A stretch of 64,000 nt of DNA, from contig JAEWOI010000034.1 of NCBI GenBank assembly GCA_023460935.1, forward strand, positions 62,001 through 126,000. The letters are read 5' to 3'. Position 1 is the first letter of the stretch. Each line of letters opens with the position of its first letter. Source of the DNA: Actinomycetes bacterium. Its GTDB lineage: Bacteria; Actinomycetota; Actinomycetes; Propionibacteriales; Propionibacteriaceae. Below the pieces are notes generated by a model. It saw nothing but the letters and a program-made list of their open reading frames with translations. It was not told the DNA's origin and made no database searches. Made by a program: the position numbers and the translations under genes. Below are positions 1 through 7,387 of this stretch, piece after piece.

Positions 1-406
1 GCGGTTCCTCGCTGAAGGCCGCGCGCAGGCTCGGTGGCACCGGGCTGTCGTCGGTGAACCGGTTCCCGGCCGCGTCCCAGACCAGCTCCCCGTCGTCCAG
101 CACAAGGAGGATCGAGCCGGCCCCCTTGTGCTCGAGCCACCACGCGACCTCCTTGTCGACGTAGGCCGAGTCGCGCGCGCCCGGGCTGAGCAGGACGATC
201 AGGTGGCCGGCGCCGGCCAGGCCGGCTTCGATCGCAGACCACAGCGCCGGGTTGGTCGACATCGCCGAGTCGTCCCGGAAGATCCGGACGGCACGTCGCT
301 GGTGCCAGGGACGCGCGAACCGCTCCAGGCCCCGCTGTACTTGCACGGCCGTCGGTCCGGACGCGGCGCGGGCGTAGGAGATGAAGGCGTCCCACGCTGT
401 GGCCAT
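1..406 (-). CDS. TIR-domain protein, N-terminal part (cut by window edge)
   Basis: The minus strand is open from an ATG at 406 to the window edge, giving 135 residues and no stop. The translation begins MATAWDAFISYARAASG, a typical TIR-domain start with the SYA motif at residues 10-12. A GHLIVLLSP core strand follows near 67-75, and the acidic residue expected for the NADase site falls in DSAYVDKEVAWW (Glu86). Bacterial TIR domains cleave NAD+ or make signalling nucleotides, usually in antiphage or stress proteins; in actinobacteria they are often fused to WD40 or NB-ARC modules. What follows the TIR domain here lies outside the window. It diverges from the lipoprotein gene at 500, leaving about 90 bp for promoters. 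The domain call is firm; the function is inference. Confidence 0.8.
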   Translation of the reverse strand, partial: MATAWDAFISYARAASGPTAVQVQRGLERFARPWHQRRAVRIFRDDSAMSTNPALWSAIEAGLAGAGHLIVLLSPGARDSAYVDKEVAWWLEHKGAGSILLVLDDGELVWDAAGNRFTDDSPVPPSLRAAFSEEP

Positions 407-499
407 GGCGCATTCTCTTCCTCTCGGGTGCTGACCGTCGAGCATGAGCGGCGGAAGAGCAGCTGGTGCTGGGCGCCGCGGCGCCACTAGGGTCCAGGT

Positions 500-1456
500 G
501 TGTCCAGGCACGCGAAGCTCCCGGCCATGCTGTTGGGTGCGCTCGGGCTGCTGCTGACGACCGGGTGCACCTTGCTGACGCCGGCACCGACCACGCAGAC
601 CGCGCCGGTTGAGGCGCCCACCCAGACGGCGAGCTCGACGGCGGCGCTGCCGCCCGAGATCACTGCCGATGAGTTGGTGAACGCTCCCGTCCCGAGCCTC
701 TGCGACCACGCGGCAGGGACGCTGTCGGACGGGGAGCTCCTGGCCGAGGAGGAGAACCTGGGCGGGGTGTGGATCTCGGGCTATCCCGACGGCCGGTGGC
801 GCACGATGTCGTTCCGCTCGTGGCGCGACGCCAACGGCGTGCCGTTCGCTGCGCTGGTCGTGGACTGCAACCAGGGCGGAGTGGGCTGGCCGCCGCACGT
901 GGTCTTCTACACCTCCGGCCCGAAGCTGCTCGGCGAGGTGGACGTCTCCGACGTGGTGGGGGACGGCCGCCAGAGCGTAGTGGCCCTCGAGCCGGCCGAG
1001 AACGGTGTTCGGCTGTCGCTGGTCAACACCTACCAGGAGGGGGACGGCGGCTGCTGCGGCACGTTGAGCGTTGTGGCGGACTTCTTCTGGGACGGCGCCA
1101 GGGCCCGCGGACAGATGGTCGAGCGGATCACCGAGAAGCCGGCGGCCAGGGATGCGTTCGCCGCGGCGCTGAAGGGGGAGCGGGACGAGATCCTGCGGCT
1201 GTTCAACCTCGACGGCCGCTCCGAGGCCCTGGCCTTCAGGAAGTCGGTTCGCGTCCGCGACCCTTCCGGCTGGAGCAGCCGGGTGGACTGCGTGGCCGCC
1301 GTCGAGGACGAGTTGTTCGACGGTGGCGATCGCGACTACCACCGGGTCTGCTACTTCTACGCCAAGGACGCCTCACTCTCCGCCATCCTCGCCATGAAGT
1401 GGGTCGACTTCGCCACCTGGGAGGCCGCCGGCATTCGGCTCACCCGGTCCGGCTGA
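500..1456 (+). CDS. Predicted lipoprotein, function unknown
   Basis: A 318-residue protein from a GTG start. The N-terminus is a classical lipoprotein signal: a short basic segment, a hydrophobic stretch and the lipobox LLTTGC, so Cys23 should be lipidated and the protein held on the outer face of the membrane. A Thr/Pro/Ala-rich linker follows to about residue 50. The remaining globular part has several cysteines, including an adjacent pair (GGCCG near residue 185), and a YPDGRWRTMSFRSW segment, but I recognise no family. Upstream Shine-Dalgarno complementarity is weak, so the start is chosen for the intact signal peptide. A hairpin-forming repeat follows the stop. Confidence 0.75.
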   Translation: MSRHAKLPAMLLGALGLLLTTGCTLLTPAPTTQTAPVEAPTQTASSTAALPPEITADELVNAPVPSLCDHAAGTLSDGELLAEEENLGGVWISGYPDGRWRTMSFRSWRDANGVPFAALVVDCNQGGVGWPPHVVFYTSGPKLLGEVDVSDVVGDGRQSVVALEPAENGVRLSLVNTYQEGDGGCCGTLSVVADFFWDGARARGQMVERITEKPAARDAFAAALKGERDEILRLFNLDGRSEALAFRKSVRVRDPSGWSSRVDCVAAVEDELFDGGDRDYHRVCYFYAKDASLSAILAMKWVDFATWEAAGIRLTRSG

Positions 1457-1468
1457 GAGGCTGGGCCC

Positions 1469-1511
1469 CTCAGGAGCTTCGTGAGCGCAGCGAGCGAAGC
1501 GTCGCGAAGGG
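1469..1511. terminator. Hairpin-bearing repeat downstream of the lipoprotein gene
   Basis: Just after the lipoprotein stop lies a stem of GCTTCG (1476-1481) and CGAAGC (1495-1500). The surrounding 40 bases recur in inverted orientation at 2423-2463. Position and stem fit a terminator; the shared flanks suggest a small dispersed repeat. Confidence 0.45.
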
Positions 1512-1544
1512 CCGCCGCGACAGGGCCTCAACCGGTGCCCGGAG

Positions 1545-2282
1545 TCACCCGATCCCCAGGTACCGCTCGAGGGTCCCGGTCGGAACCGCAAGGACCCCGT
1601 TCGCGGCTTGCACGCCGACCCAGCGCAGGTGCCAGGGCTCGTGGCTGAACCCGGTGATGGCCTTCTGTGCGGCCGGGTAGCGGACGATGAAGCCGTACTC
1701 GGCGGCGTGCCTGGCGGTCCACCTGCCGGCCGCGGAGGAGCCGAAGCTGTAGCCGCGGATCGCCCGGCCGCAGGTGATCGCGGACAGGTCCACCGAGAGG
1801 CCGGACTGGTGCTCGCTGGCCCCGGGCGGCGCGGTCAGCGCTCGATCTAGCTGATAGGCCGCTCTTTGCTGTTCATAGGAGCGGTAGGCCGACCTGACTT
1901 CGAGGGTGTGCCCTGCCTGCTTGGCCGCCTTGACCAGTTGGACGAGAGCTTCCCCGACAGGCCGCTGTAGCCGCACTTCGCTGACGCCTGACCTGGCGAC
2001 CGGCACGGTGACCAGCTGCGGCAGGTACGCCGCGCTGACCCTGTGTTCCATGGAGATGATGGGGATGCCGCACACGGTGAATGGCGTGCCCTTTCGCGCG
2101 CCTCCTCGGACGTCGGTCGTGGCGCGGCAATCAGGCTTGACCGGCGGCGAGGTGATGGCCATACGGCCGACCGGCGCCGCCAGGGCGACGGTTGTGGGCT
2201 GGCCGCCGCAGATGAAGGCGGCCGTCATGGTGGCGCCGACCGCCGCGATCAGGAAGCGCTTGGCGCCCGCACCGAGCTGCAT
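1545..2282 (-). CDS. Secreted M15-family D,D-carboxypeptidase (VanY-like)
   Basis: The protein carries both M15B signatures: SEHQSGLSVDL, the SxHxxGxxxD zinc site, and EPWHLRWVG, with the third zinc ligand and catalytic acid close to the C-terminus. VanY-type enzymes trim the terminal D-Ala from peptidoglycan stem peptides outside the membrane. The reading frame stays open to 2411, but the extra N-terminal residues are low-complexity. The ATG at 2282 starts a signal peptide (basic residues, then FLIAAVGATMTAAFICGG), so it is preferred and gives about 245 residues. The gene sits just outside the left boundary of the integrated element and is flanked by an inverted pair of hairpin repeats. No vancomycin-resistance genes adjoin it, so a general wall-remodelling role is more likely. 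Confidence 0.85.
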   Translation of the reverse strand: MQLGAGAKRFLIAAVGATMTAAFICGGQPTTVALAAPVGRMAITSPPVKPDCRATTDVRGGARKGTPFTVCGIPIISMEHRVSAAYLPQLVTVPVARSGVSEVRLQRPVGEALVQLVKAAKQAGHTLEVRSAYRSYEQQRAAYQLDRALTAPPGASEHQSGLSVDLSAITCGRAIRGYSFGSSAAGRWTARHAAEYGFIVRYPAAQKAITGFSHEPWHLRWVGVQAANGVLAVPTGTLERYLGIG

Positions 2283-2422
2283 GCGCCGACGGTATCCGAA
2301 CCCAGCCCAGCTGGTGGTCGGCGGGCCCAAAGTCGTCCCCGGCGTTGTGGAACCGGCGCGATTGACCGAACCCCGGCGCGCCCCGCTCAGTCGCGGGTCG
2401 CATCTAGCCATCGGCGACCCTG

Positions 2423-2463
2423 CCCTTCCTGACGCTTCACTCGTTCCTCGTGAAGCTCCTCAG
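2423..2463. repeat. Inverted copy of the 1469-1511 hairpin repeat
   Basis: It contains a perfect 7-bp stem, GCTTCAC (2434-2440) and GTGAAGC (2450-2456), with a 9-nt loop. Its reverse complement aligns with 1469-1511 over about 40 bases at roughly 80 percent by eye. The two copies bracket the VanY-like gene. Confidence 0.5.
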
Positions 2464-2507
2464 GGACCGTGACAGCGCTCATAAGCCGGAGAGGGACCGC
2501 GAATGTG

Positions 2508-2550
2508 TGGGGCGGGCGGGGCTCGAACCCGCGACCCAGGGATTATGAGT
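2508..2550 (-). other. Attachment site: displaced 3' end of the CAU tRNA gene
   Basis: These 43 bases match 14700-14742, the 3' part of the intact tRNA gene, except at 2517 and 2531. The match runs from the anticodon loop to the discriminator base, the usual crossover segment for tyrosine integrases that target tRNA genes. There is no 5' half here and no encoded CCA. The spacing to the other copy is exactly 12,192 bp, which sets the element length. Confidence 0.85.
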
Positions 2551-2577
2551 GACCCGGATATGCCCCTGACTAGGACA

Positions 2578-2908
2578 TATTGCACGGCTATTGCACGGCG
2601 TGTGCAATAAGGACGCGTTCAGAGTCGATTCCTGGCCATTTCTGGCTATACCCCCACCCCTATCGGGGCGGTCGTTCGCTACTGATTCAGTGTACGCCTC
2701 GGGCCGGGAAATGGCATCTGACAAGGTCGAAGACGTGGGCCGTCGCCGTAGAGACCGCACCGGGCGACGTCCGGGTTTCTGGCCGTGCGCAAGGCGCCGG
2801 AGGTGCCCATCACCCAGGGAAACGGGCCCGAAATCGCCGCCGTCCGCCGATTGGTCCCCTGCAATGCGCCTGTCGGCTAGGCATAACGCTATTGCACGCT
2901 ATTGCATG
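2578..2908. repeat. Arm-type TATTGCAYG repeats, left end (five copies)
   Basis: Copies lie at 2578-2586, 2589-2597, 2602-2609 (inverted, 8 of the 9 bases), 2890-2898 and 2900-2908 (TATTGCATG). Two more lie at the other element end. Short repeats clustered at both ends, and rare in between, are what arm-type integrase or excisionase binding sites look like. Confidence 0.6.
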
Positions 2909-2944
2909 CAACTATTCCGGTAGTAGTATCCCTGGGTCTTCAGA

Positions 2945-2958
2945 TACCCCATGGGGTA
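2945..2958. promoter_or_regulatory. Perfect palindrome TACCCCATGGGGTA, candidate operator
   Basis: A 14-bp perfect palindrome about 100 bp upstream of the RHH gene. RHH antitoxin-type proteins often bind palindromes in their own promoter, so autoregulation is plausible but not shown. Confidence 0.4.
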
Positions 2959-3054
2959 GGCCCAGAAGGGGAGGGGGTATCCGGCTCCGATGAAGCCGGA
3001 TGGAGGCGCTGATGGGCCGTCTTTTCGCTAGCGTTGCGGTCGGGAGGTGACACG

Positions 3055-3345
3055 GTGGCAACGCTGACGATCAGGCATCTGGATGAGCGCACGCATGCCC
3101 GGTTGCGGGCCCGGGCCGCCAGGAGTGGCCGTTCGGTCGAGGCAGAGGTCCGCACCATCCTGAACGCGGTCGTCAACCTGCCCGAGGAGAACTTCCTGCT
3201 GGCGCTGCACGCGGCCATTCCGGAGGGCGGCGGCGTCAACTTGCGGCTGGAGCCGCGGAGTCGCCCGCCAGATCCCGTGGGGGGAAACAGTGTCGCCCCC
3301 CTTGGGGTCGGTGGGACTGCACAGGGCGCCGAGCTCAATGTGTGA
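3055..3345 (+). CDS. Ribbon-helix-helix protein (FitA/VapB-type antitoxin family)
   Basis: The GTG at 3055 follows GGGAGGTGA with 4-nt spacing and gives 96 residues beginning VATLTIRHLDERTHARLRAR. This is a classic Arc/FitA RHH N-terminus, in which the ATLTIR strand binds DNA as a dimer and two helices follow. The C-terminal part (LALHAAIPEGGGVNLRLEPR) resembles the toxin-binding tail of FitA-like antitoxins. Normally a PIN-domain toxin gene follows at once. Here the next gene overlaps by 8 bp (3338-3345) and is not a PIN protein. It is therefore either an orphan antitoxin or, more interestingly, the autoregulator of the unusual downstream genes. Confidence 0.75.
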   Translation: MATLTIRHLDERTHARLRARAARSGRSVEAEVRTILNAVVNLPEENFLLALHAAIPEGGGVNLRLEPRSRPPDPVGGNSVAPLGVGGTAQGAELNV

Positions 3346-3991
3346 CGAACAGGGTCAACGGCGCGCGCGAGTAGCCGATGGGCTAGGGGCGCGGAGCAAA
3401 CGCCTTGAGGGTATGTACCTCGCCGCGTTACGTGCGTTCGATAGCGAGGCGAGCCCGGGTGGCGAGGCAGCTCGCGTCTCGGTCATCTGTCATTGCATGC
3501 GGGAACTCATGAACGGGCTCCCTGCCGCTATGGCAGCCAATGTGGTGCCCCGGCCCAAACCGAGTTCGAGCTCACTTGTCGCAAGGCTTCCGGATGTCCT
3601 GTCCGGCCACCCGCAGCTCGACCTCCGCGCCCAGCAGGCGATTGTGCAGGTGCCAGCCGAGGTCGCCACGGTGATCGCCGATCTTGTGGAAGCGGCGGTG
3701 AAGGAGCGTGGCCTCAACATTGTGAACGCTGCGGCCCTCCTCACAAATGGCACGGACGCAACCCACCCGCTGATTGGTCAATGGAGGGCTGCCCAGCGCT
3801 TCTTCCCCGAGTGGGCACACCTTGATCGGAATGCCGACGGTGAACGAGAGCTTCCTCCAGACTCCGAGATCATCGCCCACATCCGTGTCGTTGAGGACGT
3901 CATCGAGGTCCGTACCAATCAGTTCTTCACGAACCTCAGCGCTGTCGAGGACATCTTGGCGCTAGCTAATGCCCAGGAGGACATCCCATGA
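3338..3991 (+). CDS. Unknown 217-aa protein, second gene of the cargo cassette
   Basis: The ATG at 3338 overlaps the RHH stop, and its own stop overlaps the next start by 4 bp (ATGA at 3988-3991), so translation is probably coupled across all three genes. I recognise no family. The sequence is mostly helical and cytosolic, with no signal peptide or membrane segment. One segment, ARVSVICHCMRELMNGLP, contains an R-x5-H pattern loosely like a HEPN site, but the residue after Arg is not polar as usual, so I do not call it HEPN. A second notable segment is PLIGQWRAAQRFFPEWAHLDR. GC content is lower than in host genes. It most likely works with the 949-aa protein. Confidence 0.7.
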   Translation: MCDEQGQRRARVADGLGARSKRLEGMYLAALRAFDSEASPGGEAARVSVICHCMRELMNGLPAAMAANVVPRPKPSSSSLVARLPDVLSGHPQLDLRAQQAIVQVPAEVATVIADLVEAAVKERGLNIVNAAALLTNGTDATHPLIGQWRAAQRFFPEWAHLDRNADGERELPPDSEIIAHIRVVEDVIEVRTNQFFTNLSAVEDILALANAQEDIP

Positions 3992-6837
3992 GTAGCTACA
4001 CGCGCCCTTCTGACGATCAAGTTCGCGAAGCGCTGCGCCGTATTCCCACCCCACAACTGCGGCGAGCCTTCTTCGAAGGTTTGAAGAACCCGCTCTGGCT
4101 CGAGCCACTCAAGAACGAAGGGGCCTTTAGGACCCCTCCCGCCCGAGTCGTCATGGATGATGGCACGGCGAGCGACCCCTACTGGCCGGAGATCGAATAC
4201 GTGGTGCGCGTCGCCGGTGATGCGCCGGCGGTCGCGGTCGACATCCTCGTGTCGCTCAAGGACAGCGACAATGCTTGGGTGCGTCGTGCGCTCTTTGCGG
4301 TGGGTGCCGCCGTCCCAGCCTCGGAGGCCGCCCGCCTCAAGCCGGTGCTCAAGTCATGGCTCAGCTCGGGCTTCGGATGGCGCACTGATCCTCGCGAAAT
4401 GGTCCGCTTTGCCGTGAATCTTATAACGGGTGGCGAACGAAAGACTGGTGAGTGGGTTGCCAACGCGCTTTTCAAACCAGCGGTGCCGGATGGCTCCACA
4501 GAGCCCAGCCTGTTGCTCGACGAGTATTGGTATGAGGCATCAGTCCCGCAGGTGGCTCAGGCGCTCGGGTCCGATGGTCTGCCTATGGTGCTGGGCTGGC
4601 TCGTTGCATACGCGAAGGCTGCGGGCCGGATGGATGGCTGGTCCCTTTCCCGCCCTAGTATCAAGGAACGCCGTGAGATGCACCGGGGGGTCCAAGACGC
4701 ACTAATCGATGCGACCCGAGACCTCGCACTCGAACGAATTAAGACTGAGCCACGCAGCACTGTGGAGCGACTGCTCGGCGCCAACCTAATGCTTGCTCGT
4801 AGGATCGCCATGTTCGTGATGACTGCTGCGCTGGCTGGGGCGGAGACGGAAGCTGCCGACGTTCCCGAACTCGTCTCGGTCGCTCAGGCACTGCTGTTCG
4901 AGCCGCATTCACGGGACGAGCGTTGCCGAGTTGAGTTCGGTGAACTCGCACGCGAAATCTCGCGCCATGAGCCGTCCGCACTTGATCGGCTTGGCGACTT
5001 CATTTCCGACGGAGTCGCGGTCCGCGCGGGCCAGGTCCGGGAGCGAGCCAGCCGAGACGAAGAAGACTCCGATGTCGACACCGAAGCACGTGTCACTGAG
5101 TCGACCGAGCGCTGGGAACACCTGTGGCTGGCGTCGGTCGGACCGTCCGCGCTACCCGAGGTGCTTGCCCGGCGGTTGTCGGAACTCGATGACCGCTTGG
5201 GCGTGATCGAGGACCCCCTCCGTCCGCCATTCTTGATCACTGGCTGGACGGGGCCAAACAGTCCAATGACGCAGGAAGAGATGGCCGCGATGAGCCCCGA
5301 GGAGCTCATCGGCCACCTCGAGAGCTGGCACGATCTCGGCGATGGATGGGGACCCGAGCCATCTCACGAAGGGCAGGCTCGTGAGTTGACAGCACTCGTC
5401 ACCGCCTACCCGCAGATGACCGCGACCGCTAGCGGCCTCGTCGCGAGGCTCCGCCCCACGTACTTGCGAGCGCTCCTGCGGGGGTGGGAGGGCGCCCTAA
5501 AGGCAGGTCTCGAGTTGGATTGGGACCAGGTGGAAGAGACAGTGCGTGACGTGCTTACGCACGGCGATGAACTGGACGTCCCGCGGGAGGGCGGGGATGG
5601 GGACGATGACCCAGACTTCACGTGGGCGAAGCAGGCCGCGGTAGATCTGCTCGGGGACCTTGTGAAGAAGTCTGAACCGCCACGCGTGCCTACGGAGCGT
5701 CTACAGCGGCTTGCGGACCTCTTGATCGACCTTCCATCGAGCGACCAGGAATGGGCCGAGTATGTCGCGGAAGACAGCGCGAACGGGATGGACCCGTTGA
5801 CCCTGTCGATCAACGAGCGGTGGCCGATCCACCTTCGGGGGCTCTTGGCCCTGGTGGGTCATGGCCCGCTTGTGCCGTGGAGCGACCGTGCGAGAGCGGC
5901 CTTTCTCAGAGAAATGGCGCGACAAGACCCACAAGGGGCTTCTTCCGCCGTGATCGGGGAACACCTCGGCCGGCTCATGAATGCGGACGAAACATGGACC
6001 GAAGCGCATGTTCGCAGCTGGTTTGGTGATGTCGAGGGGATCACGCACGGTCAGCAGATCGCTCTATCCACAGCCATGGCTATCCACCGGTACCACAGCA
6101 CCTTGTACAGGCTGCTCGCCCCTTCGATGTTGGCTGCGTTGGCGCTGTCGGAGCCGATTGTCGACGGGTTGCAGTTCGACAACTCGACGCCTCGTGAGCG
6201 GATAGGTGAGTGGGCGGTGAAGGCGCTCGTGTTTGGTCACGTGGGCTGGGACGACCCGGTCGTTGCCGCGTTCTTCTCATCGGCGGATGCGGTCGAGCGG
6301 GGCGCGGCGCTCGGACATGTCGCCTGGGAGTTCATGCACGCCGAGAGCGTGGAGGACAGCATCCGGGACCGCTTCGCGGGAGTCTGGGATGCTCGCATCG
6401 CCCACGTCGAGTCAAATCCCTCCGACTCGGCTGAACTTCGAGAGTTCTTCTGGGTAGTTCGGTGTCGCAAGTTCGACCCGGAATGGTGGCTGCCACGTCT
6501 TAAGCGATCGCTGGAGCTTGACCCTGAGCTAGCGGCACAGCGCTACATGATCGGCAAGGACATCGCTAGTGCCGCCGATGTCAACGCCCGCTTGGCTCTC
6601 GATGTGACAATGCTCCTGGTCAATGCACCACAGTCCCGGGGATTCGCCATGATTGAGATGTCTCGCCATGCGATTCCCGTGGTGATTGCTCGGGCGCTTG
6701 CCGCCGGTGACGCCCAGCTGGAGATCGATGCGACAGAGTTCATGAACGAACTTGGAGAAGCTGGCAACCTCGAGCTCGCCAAGCAAGTGCAAGCTGTCCT
6801 CGATGGGGCAATCACGCAGCAGGACGTTCTCGAGTGA
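3988..6837 (+). CDS. Large helical-repeat protein of unknown function (949 aa)
   Basis: A 949-residue acidic, soluble protein rich in short amphipathic helices, as in HEAT or ARM solenoids. No signal peptide, membrane helix, Walker A motif or nuclease motif is visible. Residues about 28-51 read FFEGLKNPLWLEPLKNEGAF followed by a Pro-Pro turn. From memory, similar segments occur at the start of the solenoid in large bacterial NTPases linked to phage defence; this protein would be the solenoid without the NTPase. A highly charged low-complexity stretch lies around residues 350-370. It is the third gene of a cassette with overlapping reading frames and has lower GC than its neighbours, which fits acquired cargo. 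A sensor or scaffold role is inference only. Confidence 0.75.
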   Translation: MSSYTRPSDDQVREALRRIPTPQLRRAFFEGLKNPLWLEPLKNEGAFRTPPARVVMDDGTASDPYWPEIEYVVRVAGDAPAVAVDILVSLKDSDNAWVRRALFAVGAAVPASEAARLKPVLKSWLSSGFGWRTDPREMVRFAVNLITGGERKTGEWVANALFKPAVPDGSTEPSLLLDEYWYEASVPQVAQALGSDGLPMVLGWLVAYAKAAGRMDGWSLSRPSIKERREMHRGVQDALIDATRDLALERIKTEPRSTVERLLGANLMLARRIAMFVMTAALAGAETEAADVPELVSVAQALLFEPHSRDERCRVEFGELAREISRHEPSALDRLGDFISDGVAVRAGQVRERASRDEEDSDVDTEARVTESTERWEHLWLASVGPSALPEVLARRLSELDDRLGVIEDPLRPPFLITGWTGPNSPMTQEEMAAMSPEELIGHLESWHDLGDGWGPEPSHEGQARELTALVTAYPQMTATASGLVARLRPTYLRALLRGWEGALKAGLELDWDQVEETVRDVLTHGDELDVPREGGDGDDDPDFTWAKQAAVDLLGDLVKKSEPPRVPTERLQRLADLLIDLPSSDQEWAEYVAEDSANGMDPLTLSINERWPIHLRGLLALVGHGPLVPWSDRARAAFLREMARQDPQGASSAVIGEHLGRLMNADETWTEAHVRSWFGDVEGITHGQQIALSTAMAIHRYHSTLYRLLAPSMLAALALSEPIVDGLQFDNSTPRERIGEWAVKALVFGHVGWDDPVVAAFFSSADAVERGAALGHVAWEFMHAESVEDSIRDRFAGVWDARIAHVESNPSDSAELREFFWVVRCRKFDPEWWLPRLKRSLELDPELAAQRYMIGKDIASAADVNARLALDVTMLLVNAPQSRGFAMIEMSRHAIPVVIARALAAGDAQLEIDATEFMNELGEAGNLELAKQVQAVLDGAITQQDVLE

Positions 6838-7038
6838 TCTGAAGCGCTTTGGATGATGCGACCCTGTTACCTGCACGGGCCGCACCAAGCCCGCTGGGAG
6901 TTAAGCCCGCTGGACGACCTGCTTCACCGGCGGCGCGATGAACCCCACTGTGGGCGGCAGGCTCCCAAATCGAGACACACACCCGCTACACACCTGGACT
7001 GGTTACGTCGTCGACAACCTCCCCCCGGCTGTGGATAA
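6838..7038. other. Intergenic stretch without a recognisable gene
   Basis: I see no supported coding sequence. One consensus DnaA-box-like 9-mer, TGTGGATAA, lies at 7030-7038, but it is alone and no origin is proposed. Confidence 0.5.
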
Positions 7039-7230
7039 CCCTCAGCAGACCCTGTGCGCGAGTACAGGGTGATCTACCGGGTCATCGACCAGTGCTCGGT
7101 CATCGAGGTCGTCTCGGGCGTCCACCGCCGCGACGCCTGCCACTCCTGGAGCTTCCGCGTTCCTGAAGATCTCCAGATTCTTGGCTGTCGGGTGTCCGGA
7201 TACGGCCGTTCTGGCGGCTTAAGGCAATGA
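7039..7230 (+). pseudogene. Remnant of a RelE/ParE-family toxin
   Basis: A frame opening after a stop at 7036-7038 encodes DPVREYRVIYRVIDQ and then VIEVVSGVHRRDAC. This matches the conserved C-terminal core of RelE/ParE toxins, G(D/E)YRVIY...V..V.HRR. The N-terminal half of the toxin is missing, there is no start with a ribosome site, and the frame runs on into unrelated sequence to a stop at 7228-7230. No matching antitoxin is left. It is best described as a decayed toxin fragment, a sign of turnover in the element's cargo. Confidence 0.5.
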
Positions 7231-7258
7231 GAGGCCGCAGAAATCCACGCATGCTCTG

Positions 7259-7361
7259 TCCCGATCGCCCCTAGTCCTGGGCCTAGGGAAGGTGAGAAGA
7301 CCCGAGCCTTTGTGGCCCCTCACGCGTCCCGATCGCCCGTTGCGTGGGCTTAGGGAGAGTG
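7259..7361. other. Paired direct repeats upstream of the relaxase, candidate oriT
   Basis: Two related units of about 35 bp start at 7259 and 7327. Both open with TCCCGATCGCCC and contain a TGGGCYTAGGGA core near their ends. The first also forms a CCCTAG/CTAGGG hairpin with an 8-nt loop, and the second a GCCC/GGGC hairpin. Repeats with small hairpins directly before a MobF relaxase gene are the usual place and form of an origin of transfer. The nick site cannot be assigned from sequence alone. Confidence 0.4.
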
Positions 7362-7387
7362 CCCAGGTCTCGCCGGAGAGGAGGTGA

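Larger units (their letters stand above)
2551..3054. other. Non-coding left end of the element
   Basis: No convincing gene is seen in these 500 bases. They hold five TATTGCAYG repeats (2578-2609 and 2890-2908), a perfect palindrome at 2945-2958, and the leader of the RHH gene with a strong GGGAGGTGA ribosome site at 3042-3050. It is best read as the integrase arm region plus the promoter and operator of the cargo operon. Confidence 0.6.

Noticed and set aside
3348..3991. Calling the 217-aa protein a HEPN nuclease from its R-x5-H pattern
   Set aside because: The residue after Arg is Val, the pattern is not near the C-terminus as usual, and the rest does not resemble HEPN families I know.
7030..7038. 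DnaA-box consensus TGTGGATAA, possible replication origin of the element
   Set aside because: A single box with no cluster, no AT-rich unwinding segment and no replication initiator gene nearby.
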